Both the position numbers and the translations under genes were made by a program. Shown here in pieces: positions 48,865-57,081 of a stretch of 64,000 nucleotides of DNA. This DNA is from JAEUIZ01 sp046155605 (GTDB lineage: Bacteria; Planctomycetota; Phycisphaerae; Phycisphaerales; UBA1924), in assembly GCA_046155605.1 (NCBI GenBank), contig JBJXFQ010000101.1, positions 62,001 through 126,000 on the forward strand, in the 5' to 3' direction. Every line of letters starts with the position of its first letter. The first letter of the stretch is position 1. A model generated the notes under the pieces. That model saw nothing but the letters and a program-made list of their open reading frames with translations. It was not told the DNA's origin and made no database searches.

Positions 48865-49764
48865 TTACTCCTTCTTCGCCGGCTCCACCGGAGGCAGAGT
48901 CTTCCCCGGCACGGTTTTCGCCGGCCCGGCGTTTCCCGAGTCGCCGCGTGCCGCCACGCAGACCACGCGAAACCCAACGGTCGAGCCATCCGACAGCCAC
49001 CACTGGCTCTTGGGCACCTGCGGATCGCTGGCGTTCCACTCCCGCTTCAGGGGCACTCGGGCCGAGGGCTTCAACTCCTCCGCCGAGTCATTGAACGAGC
49101 CGCCCTTGGTCACCGGCTTCCCGTCGCTCCCATCGACCCACTCGCGCACGTTTCCGAGCATGTCGCAGATGCCCCACGCGTTCGCCTTCTTCGTCCCCAC
49201 CGGATGCGGGGTGTTCCCCGCATTCCCCGCGAACCACGCGTAGTCACCCAGCGCCTCTGCCGAGTCTCCAAATGGAAACGCCGTCGTGGCGCCCGCTCGG
49301 GCCGCGTGCTCCCACTCCGCCTCGGTAGCGAGCCGATATGCACGTCCGGATCGCTCCGACAGCCACACGCAGAAGGCCGCCGCGTTCTTGTGCGAAAGGC
49401 AGATCGCTGCATAGCCCTCGTGTCCAAATCCGCGATCGGGCGGCAGATACGGCTTCGAGGGCCGCGTCACCGCGTCGGTCAGTGGCGGCAGCGCCGTGCC
49501 CTCCTCGTCGAGCCGGAAGACAAACGTGTCAAACGCCTCCCATGTGATCTCGGTCTTGGAGATCCAGAACGTCGCGATTCCGTTCGCCGCGTCGCCGGGC
49601 ACGGGCAGCATTTCGAACTTGAACGCCGCTGCCGGAATGTCCTGCCAGAACGCGGTGTGTCCGTCATCCGGCTTCGGTTGTGCCCGCGCCGCCGGCCCGA
49701 TCCCCACCGCCACCAACGCCGCCACGCGCCACGCCGATACGCTGTGTCGAAGGACTCCACGCAT
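48865..49764 (-). CDS. Exported SUMF1/formylglycine-generating-enzyme-like protein
   Basis: The 299-residue protein has a signal peptide (about residues 1-28) and an FGE-sulfatase domain: FWISKTEITWEAFDTFV, GYAAICLSHKNAAAFCVWLSERSGRAYRLATEAEWEHAARAG split over the core helix, GNVREWV and GGSFNDSAEEL. In most bacterial members this fold binds ligands or modifies substrates other than sulfatases, so enzyme activity is not assured. It heads the four-gene operon. TACCAT 12 bases before the ATG with no ribosome site suggests a leaderless mRNA. Its start overlaps that of the divergent apbE-like gene by two bases. Confidence 0.8.
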   Translation of the reverse strand: MRGVLRHSVSAWRVAALVAVGIGPAARAQPKPDDGHTAFWQDIPAAAFKFEMLPVPGDAANGIATFWISKTEITWEAFDTFVFRLDEEGTALPPLTDAVTRPSKPYLPPDRGFGHEGYAAICLSHKNAAAFCVWLSERSGRAYRLATEAEWEHAARAGATTAFPFGDSAEALGDYAWFAGNAGNTPHPVGTKKANAWGICDMLGNVREWVDGSDGKPVTKGGSFNDSAEELKPSARVPLKREWNASDPQVPKSQWWLSDGSTVGFRVVCVAARGDSGNAGPAKTVPGKTLPPVEPAKKE

Positions 49765-50851
49765 GATGGCATGGTACCGGATTCGGATCGCTCGCGCGCC
49801 GGCTCTCGCGCTCGTGCTGCTCCTGATGCTGCCCGCCTGCGCGCCGCTCGTTCGGCACCAGTTCACCCGCGTCTGCATGGGCGTCCGGACCGACATCATC
49901 ACCTACGCGCCGTCGGCAGCGAAGGCCGAATCCGCCGCCGCCGCCGCGTTTGATCGCATCGCCGAAATCGAGCAGGTTCTCAGCGACTATCGTCCCACAA
50001 GCGAGGCCTCGCGGCTCTCGGCGCGCGCGGGAGGTGAGCCCACGCCTGTCAGCGCGGACATGCTTCGCGTCCTCATCGAATCGAGCCGCATTTCCGCCGC
50101 CACCGACGGCGCATTCGACGTCACCGTTGGTCCGCTGGTGCTCCTCTGGCGAGAGGCCCGTCGATTGGGGCAACTGCCCGACCCCGCCGCCCTCGCTGCG
50201 GCACGCCAACTCGTCGATTGGCGTTCCATCGAGATCGACGAGCGAGCGGGTACCGTGCGCCTTGTCCGTCCCGGCATGCGGCTCGACTTTGGGGGGATTG
50301 GCAAGGGTTACGCCGCCTCCGAGGCACTCGTCGTCATGCGCGGGCACGGCTGCGCGCGCACGCTCGTCGCGTTGGCGGGCGATATCGCCGTCGGCGCGCC
50401 GCCGCCGCGTCGCGCGGGCTGGTCCATCGCAGTGGGGGGGATGTCTGAACCGCTCGCCGCCGCTGACGCCGCGACCGCCACGTCCGCCCGGGGCTCGCCT
50501 CCGGCCGACGACGCGCACTTCGCCGACGACCCCATGCTCACGCTGGTGCTCCTAGATGCCGCTGTCTCCACCTCCGGCGACGAGTCGCAGTTTATCATCA
50601 TCGACGGCAGGCGCTACAGCCACATTGTCGATCCCCGCACCGGCCTCGGCACCACCGGCGGCCTTGCCGTCACGGTCATCTCGCCGCGCGGCGAGTGGAG
50701 CGACGCGCTCTCGACGGCCCTCTGCGTACTCGGCGAGGCCGGGGCCGAAACGGTCGCCGCGTTCGGGCCGAGCATCGCGGTCATGTTCCGTGAGGCCGCG
50801 CGGACGCGACTCGTGGATCCATCGTCCATGGTCCGATGGAAAGAGCCGTGA
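49763..50851 (+). CDS. apbE: FAD:protein FMN transferase (ApbE), lipoprotein
   Basis: The 362-residue protein has a lipoprotein signal with Cys26 (LMLPAC) and the ApbE fold: MGVRTDIITYAP, SDYRPTSEASRLSAR, TDGAFDVTVGPLV, LDFGGIGKGYAA, ALAGDIAVGAPPP and HIVDPRTGLG...SDALSTALCVLG. ApbE attaches FMN to threonines of partner electron-transfer proteins outside the cytoplasm using FAD and magnesium. AAGGA lies eight bases before the first of two adjacent ATG codons. A 35-residue insert (about residues 235-265) rich in Ala/Asp is atypical. Confidence 0.9.
   Translation: MMAWYRIRIARAPALALVLLLMLPACAPLVRHQFTRVCMGVRTDIITYAPSAAKAESAAAAAFDRIAEIEQVLSDYRPTSEASRLSARAGGEPTPVSADMLRVLIESSRISAATDGAFDVTVGPLVLLWREARRLGQLPDPAALAAARQLVDWRSIEIDERAGTVRLVRPGMRLDFGGIGKGYAASEALVVMRGHGCARTLVALAGDIAVGAPPPRRAGWSIAVGGMSEPLAAADAATATSARGSPPADDAHFADDPMLTLVLLDAAVSTSGDESQFIIIDGRRYSHIVDPRTGLGTTGGLAVTVISPRGEWSDALSTALCVLGEAGAETVAAFGPSIAVMFREAARTRLVDPSSMVRWKEP
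49771..49776 (-). promoter_or_regulatory. -10-like element of the SUMF1 operon, inside apbE
   Basis: TACCAT on the minus strand begins 12 bases before the SUMF1 ATG and lies within the first codons of apbE on the other strand. Confidence 0.4.
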
Positions 50852-50930
50852 GCGCGAGTATCTCGCTCGCCCGCCTCCTCGTCAATCATCGATCCTCCGC
50901 CACCGGCTCGCGTGCATAGAAAGGAACCGC

Positions 50931-51188
50931 ATGATTTCCCTGATGGTCCATTCCAACAAGGTCTTCGAAGATCAGACGCTGTATGCCTCGGGCCATGCCT
51001 ACGAGAGTTGCCAGTTCCGCCGCTGTACCTTCATTTATACCGGGCAACCCGCGTCGTTCGGCGACTGCGTCTTCGAGTCGTGCGCCTGGCATATCTCCAT
51101 GCTCGCCTTCGACGCCGATCAGTGGGATAGTTTCGTCACCGAACTCGTTCCCGCCATCACCAAGTCCCTCCCGCGCAAACCCGCGTAG
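50931..51188 (+). CDS. Small Cys-rich pentapeptide-like protein
   Basis: The ATG has AAAGGA upstream and starts an 85-residue protein. The centre reads YESCQFRRCTFIYTG...FGDCVFESCAW, an approximate five-residue periodicity (C.F..C.F) like the start of a pentapeptide-repeat or beta-helix coil, followed by an acidic helical end (DADQWDSFVTELVPAITKS). No family is recognised. It follows apbE by 80 bases in the same direction. Confidence 0.6.
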   Translation: MISLMVHSNKVFEDQTLYASGHAYESCQFRRCTFIYTGQPASFGDCVFESCAWHISMLAFDADQWDSFVTELVPAITKSLPRKPA

Positions 51189-51511
51189 AGCGTGTTCTTG
51201 ATATCGGCGCGTGGGTTCCGATGCAGGATCAGGGCTCTGCAGCCGCACCGGAGCGAGGTGGCACCAGTCGTGTGGGCCTTCGCGGCCGCGCCCATCATGG
51301 ACGCTGGCTCGCGTGGGCCTCGCAGCGGGAGCACGACCCGCTCGCGATGTGCAACATGCTGCGCCGGCAGGTGCGGAGGTTGGTGCTGGTGAGGGTAGAG
51401 GCACGCAGCACCGGATCGCACGGGTTCGCCGGACTCCTCGAATGAGGCTTGTTTTTCAGGGGTTTCGCAAGCCGACGCGAACCAATGCGAAGCGGCTGCA
51501 AACGAAGGCAA
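51189..51511. other. Intergenic region, nothing recognised
   Basis: The 320 bases between the small Cys-rich gene and tRNA-Val contain short frames on both strands that are Arg/Pro/Ser-rich, lack ribosome sites and match no family. No repeat or hairpin of note is seen. Confidence 0.5.
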
Positions 51512-51585
51512 TGGGCGATACTGGGCTCGAACCAGTGACCTCCACAGTGTCATTGTGGCGCGCTAGCCAACTGCGCCAATCGCCC
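51512..51585 (-). tRNA. tRNA-Val (GAC anticodon)
   Basis: The cloverleaf is complete: acceptor GGGCGAT/ATCGCCC with discriminator A, D arm GCGC...GCGC, anticodon stem CCACA/TGTGG with loop ATGACAC (anticodon GAC), variable AGGTC and T arm ACTGG/CCAGT. CCA is not encoded. Confidence 0.92.
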
Positions 51586-51596
51586 GGTCAGGGTTC

Positions 51597-51602
51597 AGTA
51601 TA
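51597..51602 (-). promoter_or_regulatory. -10 element of tRNA-Val
   Basis: TATACT on the minus strand begins 17 bases before the tRNA. CGGACA 17 bases further upstream is a weak -35 candidate. Confidence 0.5.
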
Positions 51603-51679
51603 GCGGGTCTGGGGCGTGGTGTCCGTCGGGATGCATGGCCTGACGCAGCGAAGCGTCGTCGGGTCGAGCGTGGGTAGAC

Positions 51680-52459
51680 CTAGCCCTTTTTCACAGGCGC
51701 GATGACGACGCGGCGCTTCATGTCGGAGACCCAGGTTCCGCCGGGCTTCTCGATGGTGATGGCAAAGGCGGCAGCGCCGCGAACGGCCAAGGCAGGGGCG
51801 ATCGGCACCAAGGTCTCGCCGGACTGCGCGTCGAAGACGCCGCCGGAGATGCGCGCGGACTGCCCGGTGGAGTCGGCGAGCCCGCGCTCGTCGATGATCC
51901 AGAGTTGATACTGCTCGGCCCGCGGGTCGTTGGGCTTGAGCCCGACGAACTTCATGAACCCGCGTTGCCGCGACTCGTCCCAGATCACCTCGCCCGTGAC
52001 GCCGGCTTGCTCGGGGCTGTCCCAATCGGCCCATTGGGCGTGGGCGACTCCTGCGGCAGAGGCCATCTGTTGATACTGCGAGCGGATGGGCGTCACGGCC
52101 GCGCCGCGTGGCCAGAGGGCACCGAGCGCGATACCGGCGGCCGCGGCCCACCCGGCCCACTTGACCCAGGTTCTCGTGCCGATGCGTCCGGCGACGTCGG
52201 ACCCGCGCGGCACGGGAACCCTCGAGTCGCCGTGCGTGGTTGCCGCAGTGATCAGTTTGCGACGCAGCGAGTCGGGGATGGGTTGGGAGTCGGGAGCCGC
52301 GAAGGCCGCCGCGGTTGCCGCCGCCGCGTGCTCCATGCTGTCGTCGGTGGCGCCGGCGAGGAGTTGGCGCAGTTCCCGGTCGTCCTGCGCGGAGAGGTCG
52401 CTCGTGGCCTGATCGGCGAGGAGTTCGAGGAGGCGATTGGGATCGGGCGAGCGGCTCAT
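51680..52459 (-). CDS. Anti-sigma factor, RskA-like
   Basis: The 259-residue protein has an N-terminal cytoplasmic helical domain (LLELLADQATSDLSAQDDRELRQLL), one membrane span (about residues 98-116, VKWAGWAAAAGIALGALW) and an extracytoplasmic anti-sigma-K (RskA) domain with GEVIWDESRQRGFMKFVGLKP, EQYQLWIIDE and FAITIEKPGGTW. It should hold the adjacent ECF sigma factor inactive until the outer domain is cleaved or signalled. The ATG overlaps the sigma stop (ATGA). Confidence 0.85.
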   Translation of the reverse strand: MSRSPDPNRLLELLADQATSDLSAQDDRELRQLLAGATDDSMEHAAAATAAAFAAPDSQPIPDSLRRKLITAATTHGDSRVPVPRGSDVAGRIGTRTWVKWAGWAAAAGIALGALWPRGAAVTPIRSQYQQMASAAGVAHAQWADWDSPEQAGVTGEVIWDESRQRGFMKFVGLKPNDPRAEQYQLWIIDERGLADSTGQSARISGGVFDAQSGETLVPIAPALAVRGAAAFAITIEKPGGTWVSDMKRRVVIAPVKKG

Positions 52460-53010
52460 GCGAGGGCCCTCCGATCCGTGGCCCTGGTCAGCAACTCGCG
52501 CACGCGCATGAGGCCGCGTCGGATGTGAGTCTTGACGGTACCAAGCGGCATGCCGGTCGCGGTGGCGATCTCTTCGTGCGAGAGCCCGTGATGCACTGAC
52601 AACCGAATCACGCGCTGCTGCTCGCCGCTGAGGCTCGCCAGCGCCCGGGCGGCCTGTGCGGCGTCGTCGGCATCGGTCAAACGATCGGCGGATGGTGGTG
52701 CGGCGGCCTCGCCGATGACTTCTTCCTTCGGCCTTCTGGCCCTCGATCGTGCCCGATCGATGAGGCGTCTTCGCGCGATCATGGCGACGAAGGTGGGTTC
52801 GGACCCGAGTTCGCTGTTGAATCGGCTGGCGACCTGCCAGAGTTGCACAAAGATGTCCTGAACGACCTCTTCCGCTTCGTGGGAAGCGCCGAGGTGGCGA
52901 CGCGCGAGCGACCAGACGAGCGGGCCGTAGCGATCGATGGTCTCGCGGACGGCGGCGTCGTCACCGGCAGCAACGCGTTGGAGAAGGCTGGGGCTCACGG
53001 TCAGGCCCAT
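52456..53010 (-). CDS. ECF RNA polymerase sigma factor (SigK-like)
   Basis: The 184-residue protein has sigma region 2 (YGPLVWSLARRHLGASHEAEEVVQDIFVQLW, about residues 27-57) and region 4 (LASLSGEQQRVIRLSVHHGLSHEEIATATGMPLGTVKTHIRRGL, about 130-172) with the helix-turn-helix, and lacks regions 1 and 3, as in ECF sigmas. It is translationally coupled to an RskA-like anti-sigma factor. The fasciclin gene lies 270 bases upstream in the same direction and is a likely target. Confidence 0.9.
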   Translation of the reverse strand: MGLTVSPSLLQRVAAGDDAAVRETIDRYGPLVWSLARRHLGASHEAEEVVQDIFVQLWQVASRFNSELGSEPTFVAMIARRRLIDRARSRARRPKEEVIGEAAAPPSADRLTDADDAAQAARALASLSGEQQRVIRLSVHHGLSHEEIATATGMPLGTVKTHIRRGLMRVRELLTRATDRRALA

Positions 53011-53281
53011 TATTGACACGCGGCACGGCCGCTTCTTGGTGCGGGTGGGTGGTGATTGTTTTGGCCCAGGCCGGCGCGCCGCGGCGCGGATCGATCGAGG
53101 CCGAGAGGTCCGCCGCCCCGCCGCGCGTCGGGTCCGCCTCTTCCGACCAAGCACGCATATGGCGGAGGAAGAGGGGGATTCCGAACGACGGCGGGGCACG
53201 GATTGATCCTCGAAACAAAGCGCCGTCGGCCCGGGATGACCGACGGCACAGTCCAGGTACACCCCGGACGCGTCTGGTTCG

Positions 53282-54277
53282 TTACTTGGGCATGAGCACG
53301 GTGTCGATCACATGGATCACGCCGTTGGAGGCTTCGATGTCGGTCGCGGTGACCTGGGCCATGGCGGCGGGGTTGCCGATAATGACCTTGCCGTCCTTGA
53401 CCTTGATGGAGAAGGTCTGGCCCTGGACCGTCTTCTTGCTCTCGGTCATCTTGACGACCTGGTCGGCGTAGACACGCCCGGGCACGACGTGGAAGGTGAG
53501 GATCGAGGTGAGTTTGTCCTTGTTCTCAGGCTTGAGGAGGCTCTCGATGGTGCCGGGCGGGAGTTTGGCGAAGGCCTCGTCCGTCGGCGCGAAGACCGTG
53601 AACGGCCCCTTGCCCTTGAGGGTCTCGACGAGGCCGGCGGCGGTCAGCGCCTTGGCGAGGGTCGTGAATGAGCCGGCGTCGACGGCCGTGGTCACGACAT
53701 CGCTCATGGTCGGCATGATGACGGAATCAATGACATGGATCACGCCGTTGGAGCAGGCGATGTCGGTCTTGGTGACCGTGGACTTGCCATCGAGCCAGAC
53801 TTTGCCGTCCTTGACGGCGATGTCAACGCGCTGGCCGTTGACGGTGGTGGCGGTCTTCATGCCGACGACGTCCTTGGCCATGGCGCTGCCGGCGACGACG
53901 TGGTAGGTGAGGATGGCGACGAGTTTGTCCTTGTTCTCAGGCTTGAGGAGCATGTCGATGGTGCCGGCGGGGAGTTTGGCGAAGGCCTCGTCGGTCGGCG
54001 CGAAGACCGTGAAGGGGCCCTTGCCCTTGAGCGTCTCAACGAGGCCGGCGGCCTTGAGCGCCGCGGCGAGCGTCTGGAACGAGCCGGCCGCCACCGCGGT
54101 ATCGACGATGTCCTGGGGCTGCTCCCACGCCACGTTGATCGCCTTGCCCTCCCCCTGCGAGCCGCACGCCTGAACTTCCTTCGACGAGCACGCCTTTTTC
54201 TCGGCGCAGGACTGGGCGAAGGAAGGAGACGCGACAAGACCAGCCGCTCCGAGCGCAATCACAGCCATTCGATTCAT
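53282..54277 (-). CDS. Secreted protein with two fasciclin (FAS1) domains
   Basis: The 331-residue protein has a signal peptide (MNRMAVIALGAAGLVASPSFAQ), a Cys-rich linker (CAEKKACSSKEVQAC), and two FAS1 domains (about residues 50-190 and 190-331). Each contains the near-identical GLVETLKGKGPFTVFAPTDEAFAKLP and ends with NGVIHVIDSV/TVLMP, the FAS1 H2 motif. The domains are so similar at DNA level that recent duplication or conversion is likely. FAS1 proteins mediate adhesion. The association with a SigK/RskA-type pair echoes the mycobacterial MPT70/MPT83 locus. Confidence 0.92.
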   Translation of the reverse strand: MNRMAVIALGAAGLVASPSFAQSCAEKKACSSKEVQACGSQGEGKAINVAWEQPQDIVDTAVAAGSFQTLAAALKAAGLVETLKGKGPFTVFAPTDEAFAKLPAGTIDMLLKPENKDKLVAILTYHVVAGSAMAKDVVGMKTATTVNGQRVDIAVKDGKVWLDGKSTVTKTDIACSNGVIHVIDSVIMPTMSDVVTTAVDAGSFTTLAKALTAAGLVETLKGKGPFTVFAPTDEAFAKLPPGTIESLLKPENKDKLTSILTFHVVPGRVYADQVVKMTESKKTVQGQTFSIKVKDGKVIIGNPAAMAQVTATDIEASNGVIHVIDTVLMPK

Positions 54278-54457
54278 GAGAGACTCCAGATTCGAGGGGA
54301 GGTGGTGTGATCGCGGGCCGACGCTCCCCAGCCGGACCGTCCCGCGGACCATTGCGGTCGAGAGAGGTTTCGACGGGCGTGCTCGGCTGGATTCAGGGCT
54401 GCTTGTCGGATTGACGCCTTTCAGTTCGTGTCTCGCCACCGCCGGGCCTTCGGCCCC

Positions 54458-54463
54458 TACCAT
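54458..54463 (+). promoter_or_regulatory. -10-like element of lpxA (leaderless spacing)
   Basis: TACCAT begins 13 bases before the lpxA ATG; no Shine-Dalgarno sequence lies between. Confidence 0.45.
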
Positions 54464-54470
54464 CGCCGCT

Positions 54471-55349
54471 ATGGCAGTGATCCATCCGACGGCGCAGGTT
54501 TCGCCGGAGAGCGAACTGGCCGAATCCGTAGAGATTGGCCCGTACTGCATCCTGACAGGCCGGGTCCAACTCGGCGCGGGGGTGCGTCTGCTCTCGCATG
54601 TGTGCATCGCGGGACCGGTGACGATCGGCGCGGGCACGACGGTCTATCCGTTTGCGTGTGTGGGGTTTCCCGGGCAGGACGTGAAGTTCAAGCCCGGCGA
54701 CAAGACCGCGGGCGTCGTGATCGGGCAGAACGGGATCCTCCGCGAGCACGCGACGATCCATGCCGCCACCAACGAGGCGACGCCGACGACGGTTGGCGAC
54801 CGGGTTTTCATGATGGTGAACGCGCACCTGGGGCACGACACGCAGGTCGGCAACGGGGTGACGATGGTCAACGACGCGGCGATCGGCGGGCACGCGCGGC
54901 TGTATGACAACGTGACCATGGGCGGGGGCGCGAAGGTGCATCAGTTCTGCCGCGTGGGGCGGATGGCATTCATGGCGGGCAACTGCGTGGTCTCGACGGA
55001 GATCCCGCCGTTCTGCATCGCGGCGGAGTTCAACCGCGTCGCGGGGATCAATCTGGTGGGCCTTCGGCGGTCGGGCGTGCCGCGCGAGGAGATCGCGATC
55101 GTGCGCAAGGCGTTCGCGCGGGCGATCCGTCCCGGTCCGGGCAAGGTGGAGATGCTGGCGATCCTGCGTGAACTGTCGCCGCAATCGAAACTCGTCGCGG
55201 AGATGGCGGACTTCGTCGCGACGGCGAAGCGGCCGATCACGCCGGGGATGGGCAAGCCCAGCCGGGCGATGATCAACTTCGTGCAGCGGTCGCGGCGCGG
55301 CGAGATTGATCCGGCGACGGTCGTTGATGACGAGGAACAATGGTCGTGA
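54471..55349 (+). CDS. lpxA: Acyl-ACP--UDP-N-acetylglucosamine O-acyltransferase
   Basis: The 292-residue protein performs the first step of lipid A synthesis, adding a 3-hydroxyacyl chain to UDP-GlcNAc. The left-handed beta-helix is visible as hexapeptide repeats from residue 3 on (IHPTAQVSPESELAESVEIGPYC, VTIGAGTTVYPFACVG), followed by IREHATIHA-type sequence (LREHATIHAAT), MVNAHLGHD with the catalytic His, and the helical C-terminus (IVRKAFARAIRPGPGKVEML). About 30 residues longer than E. coli LpxA at the C-terminus. Not next to other lpx genes. It implies a Gram-negative outer membrane. Confidence 0.92.
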   Translation: MAVIHPTAQVSPESELAESVEIGPYCILTGRVQLGAGVRLLSHVCIAGPVTIGAGTTVYPFACVGFPGQDVKFKPGDKTAGVVIGQNGILREHATIHAATNEATPTTVGDRVFMMVNAHLGHDTQVGNGVTMVNDAAIGGHARLYDNVTMGGGAKVHQFCRVGRMAFMAGNCVVSTEIPPFCIAAEFNRVAGINLVGLRRSGVPREEIAIVRKAFARAIRPGPGKVEMLAILRELSPQSKLVAEMADFVATAKRPITPGMGKPSRAMINFVQRSRRGEIDPATVVDDEEQWS

Positions 55350-56191
55350 GCGATCCGCGGCCCAGGCTGTGCGTGCTGGCGAGCGGATCGAGCGGCAACT
55401 GCGCCGTCGTCTCGCTCCCAGGGCCCGCGCCCAGCCTCATCATGATCGATGCCGGCCTCTCGCCGAGGCGGACGCGGACTTGGCTGGCGGTGCTGGGCGT
55501 GAGCCTCGAGCAGGTCGCGGCCGTGGTGCTCACGCACCTCGACTCGGACCACTGGAATCCGGCGTGGGTTGACGAGTTGCCGGCGAGCACGCCGATCTTT
55601 CTGCACGAGCGGCACACGCGTGCGGGGTGGTCGCTGGGGGTGCCGCGAGAATCGACGCGAGCGTTCGACGGGGAGTTGAACATCGTGCCGGGCGTGGGCG
55701 TGCGGGCGACGCTGGCCCGTCACGACGAGTTGGGTTCGTCGGCGCTGCGGTTCGATTTCGAGCAGGGCTCACTGGGGTACGCGACGGATGTCGGCATGCT
55801 CACGCGAGGTCTCGTCGGCTTGCTCCGCGGCGTCGATACGCTGGCGATCGAATCAAACTACTGCCCGCGGTTGCAGGCGGCGTCGGCGCGTCCGGAGTTC
55901 CTCAAGCGTCGGATCATGGGTGGGCGCGGGCACCTGAGCAACCAGGAATCGCGACGAGCGGTCGATGCGATCGGGCCGCGGAGGCATGTGGTGCTGCTGC
56001 ATCTGTCGCGCGAGTGCAACCGTCCGGAGATCGCCGCGGAGCACCACGCCGGCGCGGCGTACGCGCTGACGCTGAGCCGGCACGACGCGCCGACGGGCTG
56101 GATCGAGATCGAGGGCGGTGCGAAGCAGGATCCGCCGGGGAGGCAGTGGGATCTCTTCGCGAGTGCCTCGAGCGTGGGGTCGCGGGCGTGA
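55340..56191 (+). CDS. MBL-fold metallo-hydrolase (YycJ/WalJ-like)
   Basis: The 283-residue protein has ASGSSGNCAVVS at the N-terminus, IDAGLSPRR, the metal motif LTHLDSDHWNP and later LARHDELGSSALRF, GYATDVGM and IESNYCP, the pattern of the YycJ subgroup of metallo-beta-lactamase-fold hydrolases. HLDSDH supplies the zinc ligands. Such enzymes are thought to cut DNA or nucleotides in repair or wall signalling. It overlaps lpxA by ten bases and the next gene by one, so the three form an operon. Confidence 0.85.
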   Translation: MVVSDPRPRLCVLASGSSGNCAVVSLPGPAPSLIMIDAGLSPRRTRTWLAVLGVSLEQVAAVVLTHLDSDHWNPAWVDELPASTPIFLHERHTRAGWSLGVPRESTRAFDGELNIVPGVGVRATLARHDELGSSALRFDFEQGSLGYATDVGMLTRGLVGLLRGVDTLAIESNYCPRLQAASARPEFLKRRIMGGRGHLSNQESRRAVDAIGPRRHVVLLHLSRECNRPEIAAEHHAGAAYALTLSRHDAPTGWIEIEGGAKQDPPGRQWDLFASASSVGSRA

Positions 56192-56901
56192 TGCGATCGG
56201 CCACGGCTGGCACGCGGCCCGCGAGTTCACTCGCCAATCGCCTTCGGCACGCGCTCGGCATGAGGCAGACCGTGGTGATCGACGGCGTGCGCTATCGCGA
56301 GGCGCGGGCGGAGTCGCTGCGGCGGGCGCTGATGCGATCGGGCTCCGGCGGCAAGGATTATGTCGTCACGTTCACGGACGGCACGTCGATGCCGATCCGA
56401 TGCACGGTCGAGCGGGTCTATGCGGACCTGATGGGGCCGCGGTTGCTCGCGGCGGTGCGGGCGGCGGATGGGCTGATTCGGCCGGGGACGCGCGTGTTGC
56501 TGTGGCCTGCAGGCACGGGGTATCTGGCGTCGTGGCTCTCGCTGCGTCTGTCACGGTCGGGAGCGTTGGTCACGCTGGAAGACGATGAGGAATCGGCTCG
56601 GTACGCCCAGCGTCGGTATCCCTTGGCCGGGGTCGCGCACGAGCATGGCGACACCGGGAACTTAGCGGGCGAGACGGACGGCGCGTTCGACGCGGCAATC
56701 TCGGTGCGTAATCGGACTGTGGACGCGGTGGATGAACTGAACGAGGTCTGGCGGGTGACGAGGGAGTGGTTGCTGGTCGGCTGGCCGGCGGGAGAGCGTT
56801 CGGTGGTGACGGCGCTGGAGCGACTGGAAGGCGTGTCGCGTCGCGAAGAGTTGACGGCCGACGGGTGGTCGCTGGCCGTCGCACACCGGGACCGGGAGTA
56901 G
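56191..56901 (+). CDS. Predicted SAM-dependent methyltransferase-like protein
   Basis: The 236-residue protein starts on the stop of the MBL-fold gene. A small N-terminal part precedes a Rossmann core: VLLWPAGTGYLASWLSLRLSRSGALVTLEDDEESARYAQRRYP (motif I through the acidic end of strand 2, about residues 98-145), a DAAISVRN strand and WLLVGWPAG. This is the layout of class I methyltransferases, although motif I (WPAGTGYLA) lacks the usual GxGxG form. Substrate is unknown. Confidence 0.6.
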   Translation: MRSATAGTRPASSLANRLRHALGMRQTVVIDGVRYREARAESLRRALMRSGSGGKDYVVTFTDGTSMPIRCTVERVYADLMGPRLLAAVRAADGLIRPGTRVLLWPAGTGYLASWLSLRLSRSGALVTLEDDEESARYAQRRYPLAGVAHEHGDTGNLAGETDGAFDAAISVRNRTVDAVDELNEVWRVTREWLLVGWPAGERSVVTALERLEGVSRREELTADGWSLAVAHRDRE

Positions 56902-57081
56902 CGAGCGGTAACGAACGAGGGGTTCTGGGACGGTGCGAGGCCGGGTGGTTCGGCCTGCGCGGACGCGGCGGGAGGGGTAGCCGGGGAAGGCGAGGCGGGG
57001 TCTCAACGTGGGCGTCGCGGGGGCCGATCACGGCGGAGCGGTGTCGCGGTGTCGCGGTGGTCCGCAGGGGAGGCGTCGTCG

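Noticed and set aside
51221..51445. 74-codon frame between the small Cys-rich gene and tRNA-Val
   Set aside because: No ribosome site, unbiased composition, no recognisable motif; treated as intergenic.
53282..54277. Repeat in the fasciclin gene as an assembly duplication
   Set aside because: The two halves diverge outside the most conserved stretch and differ in length, so they are genuine tandem domains.
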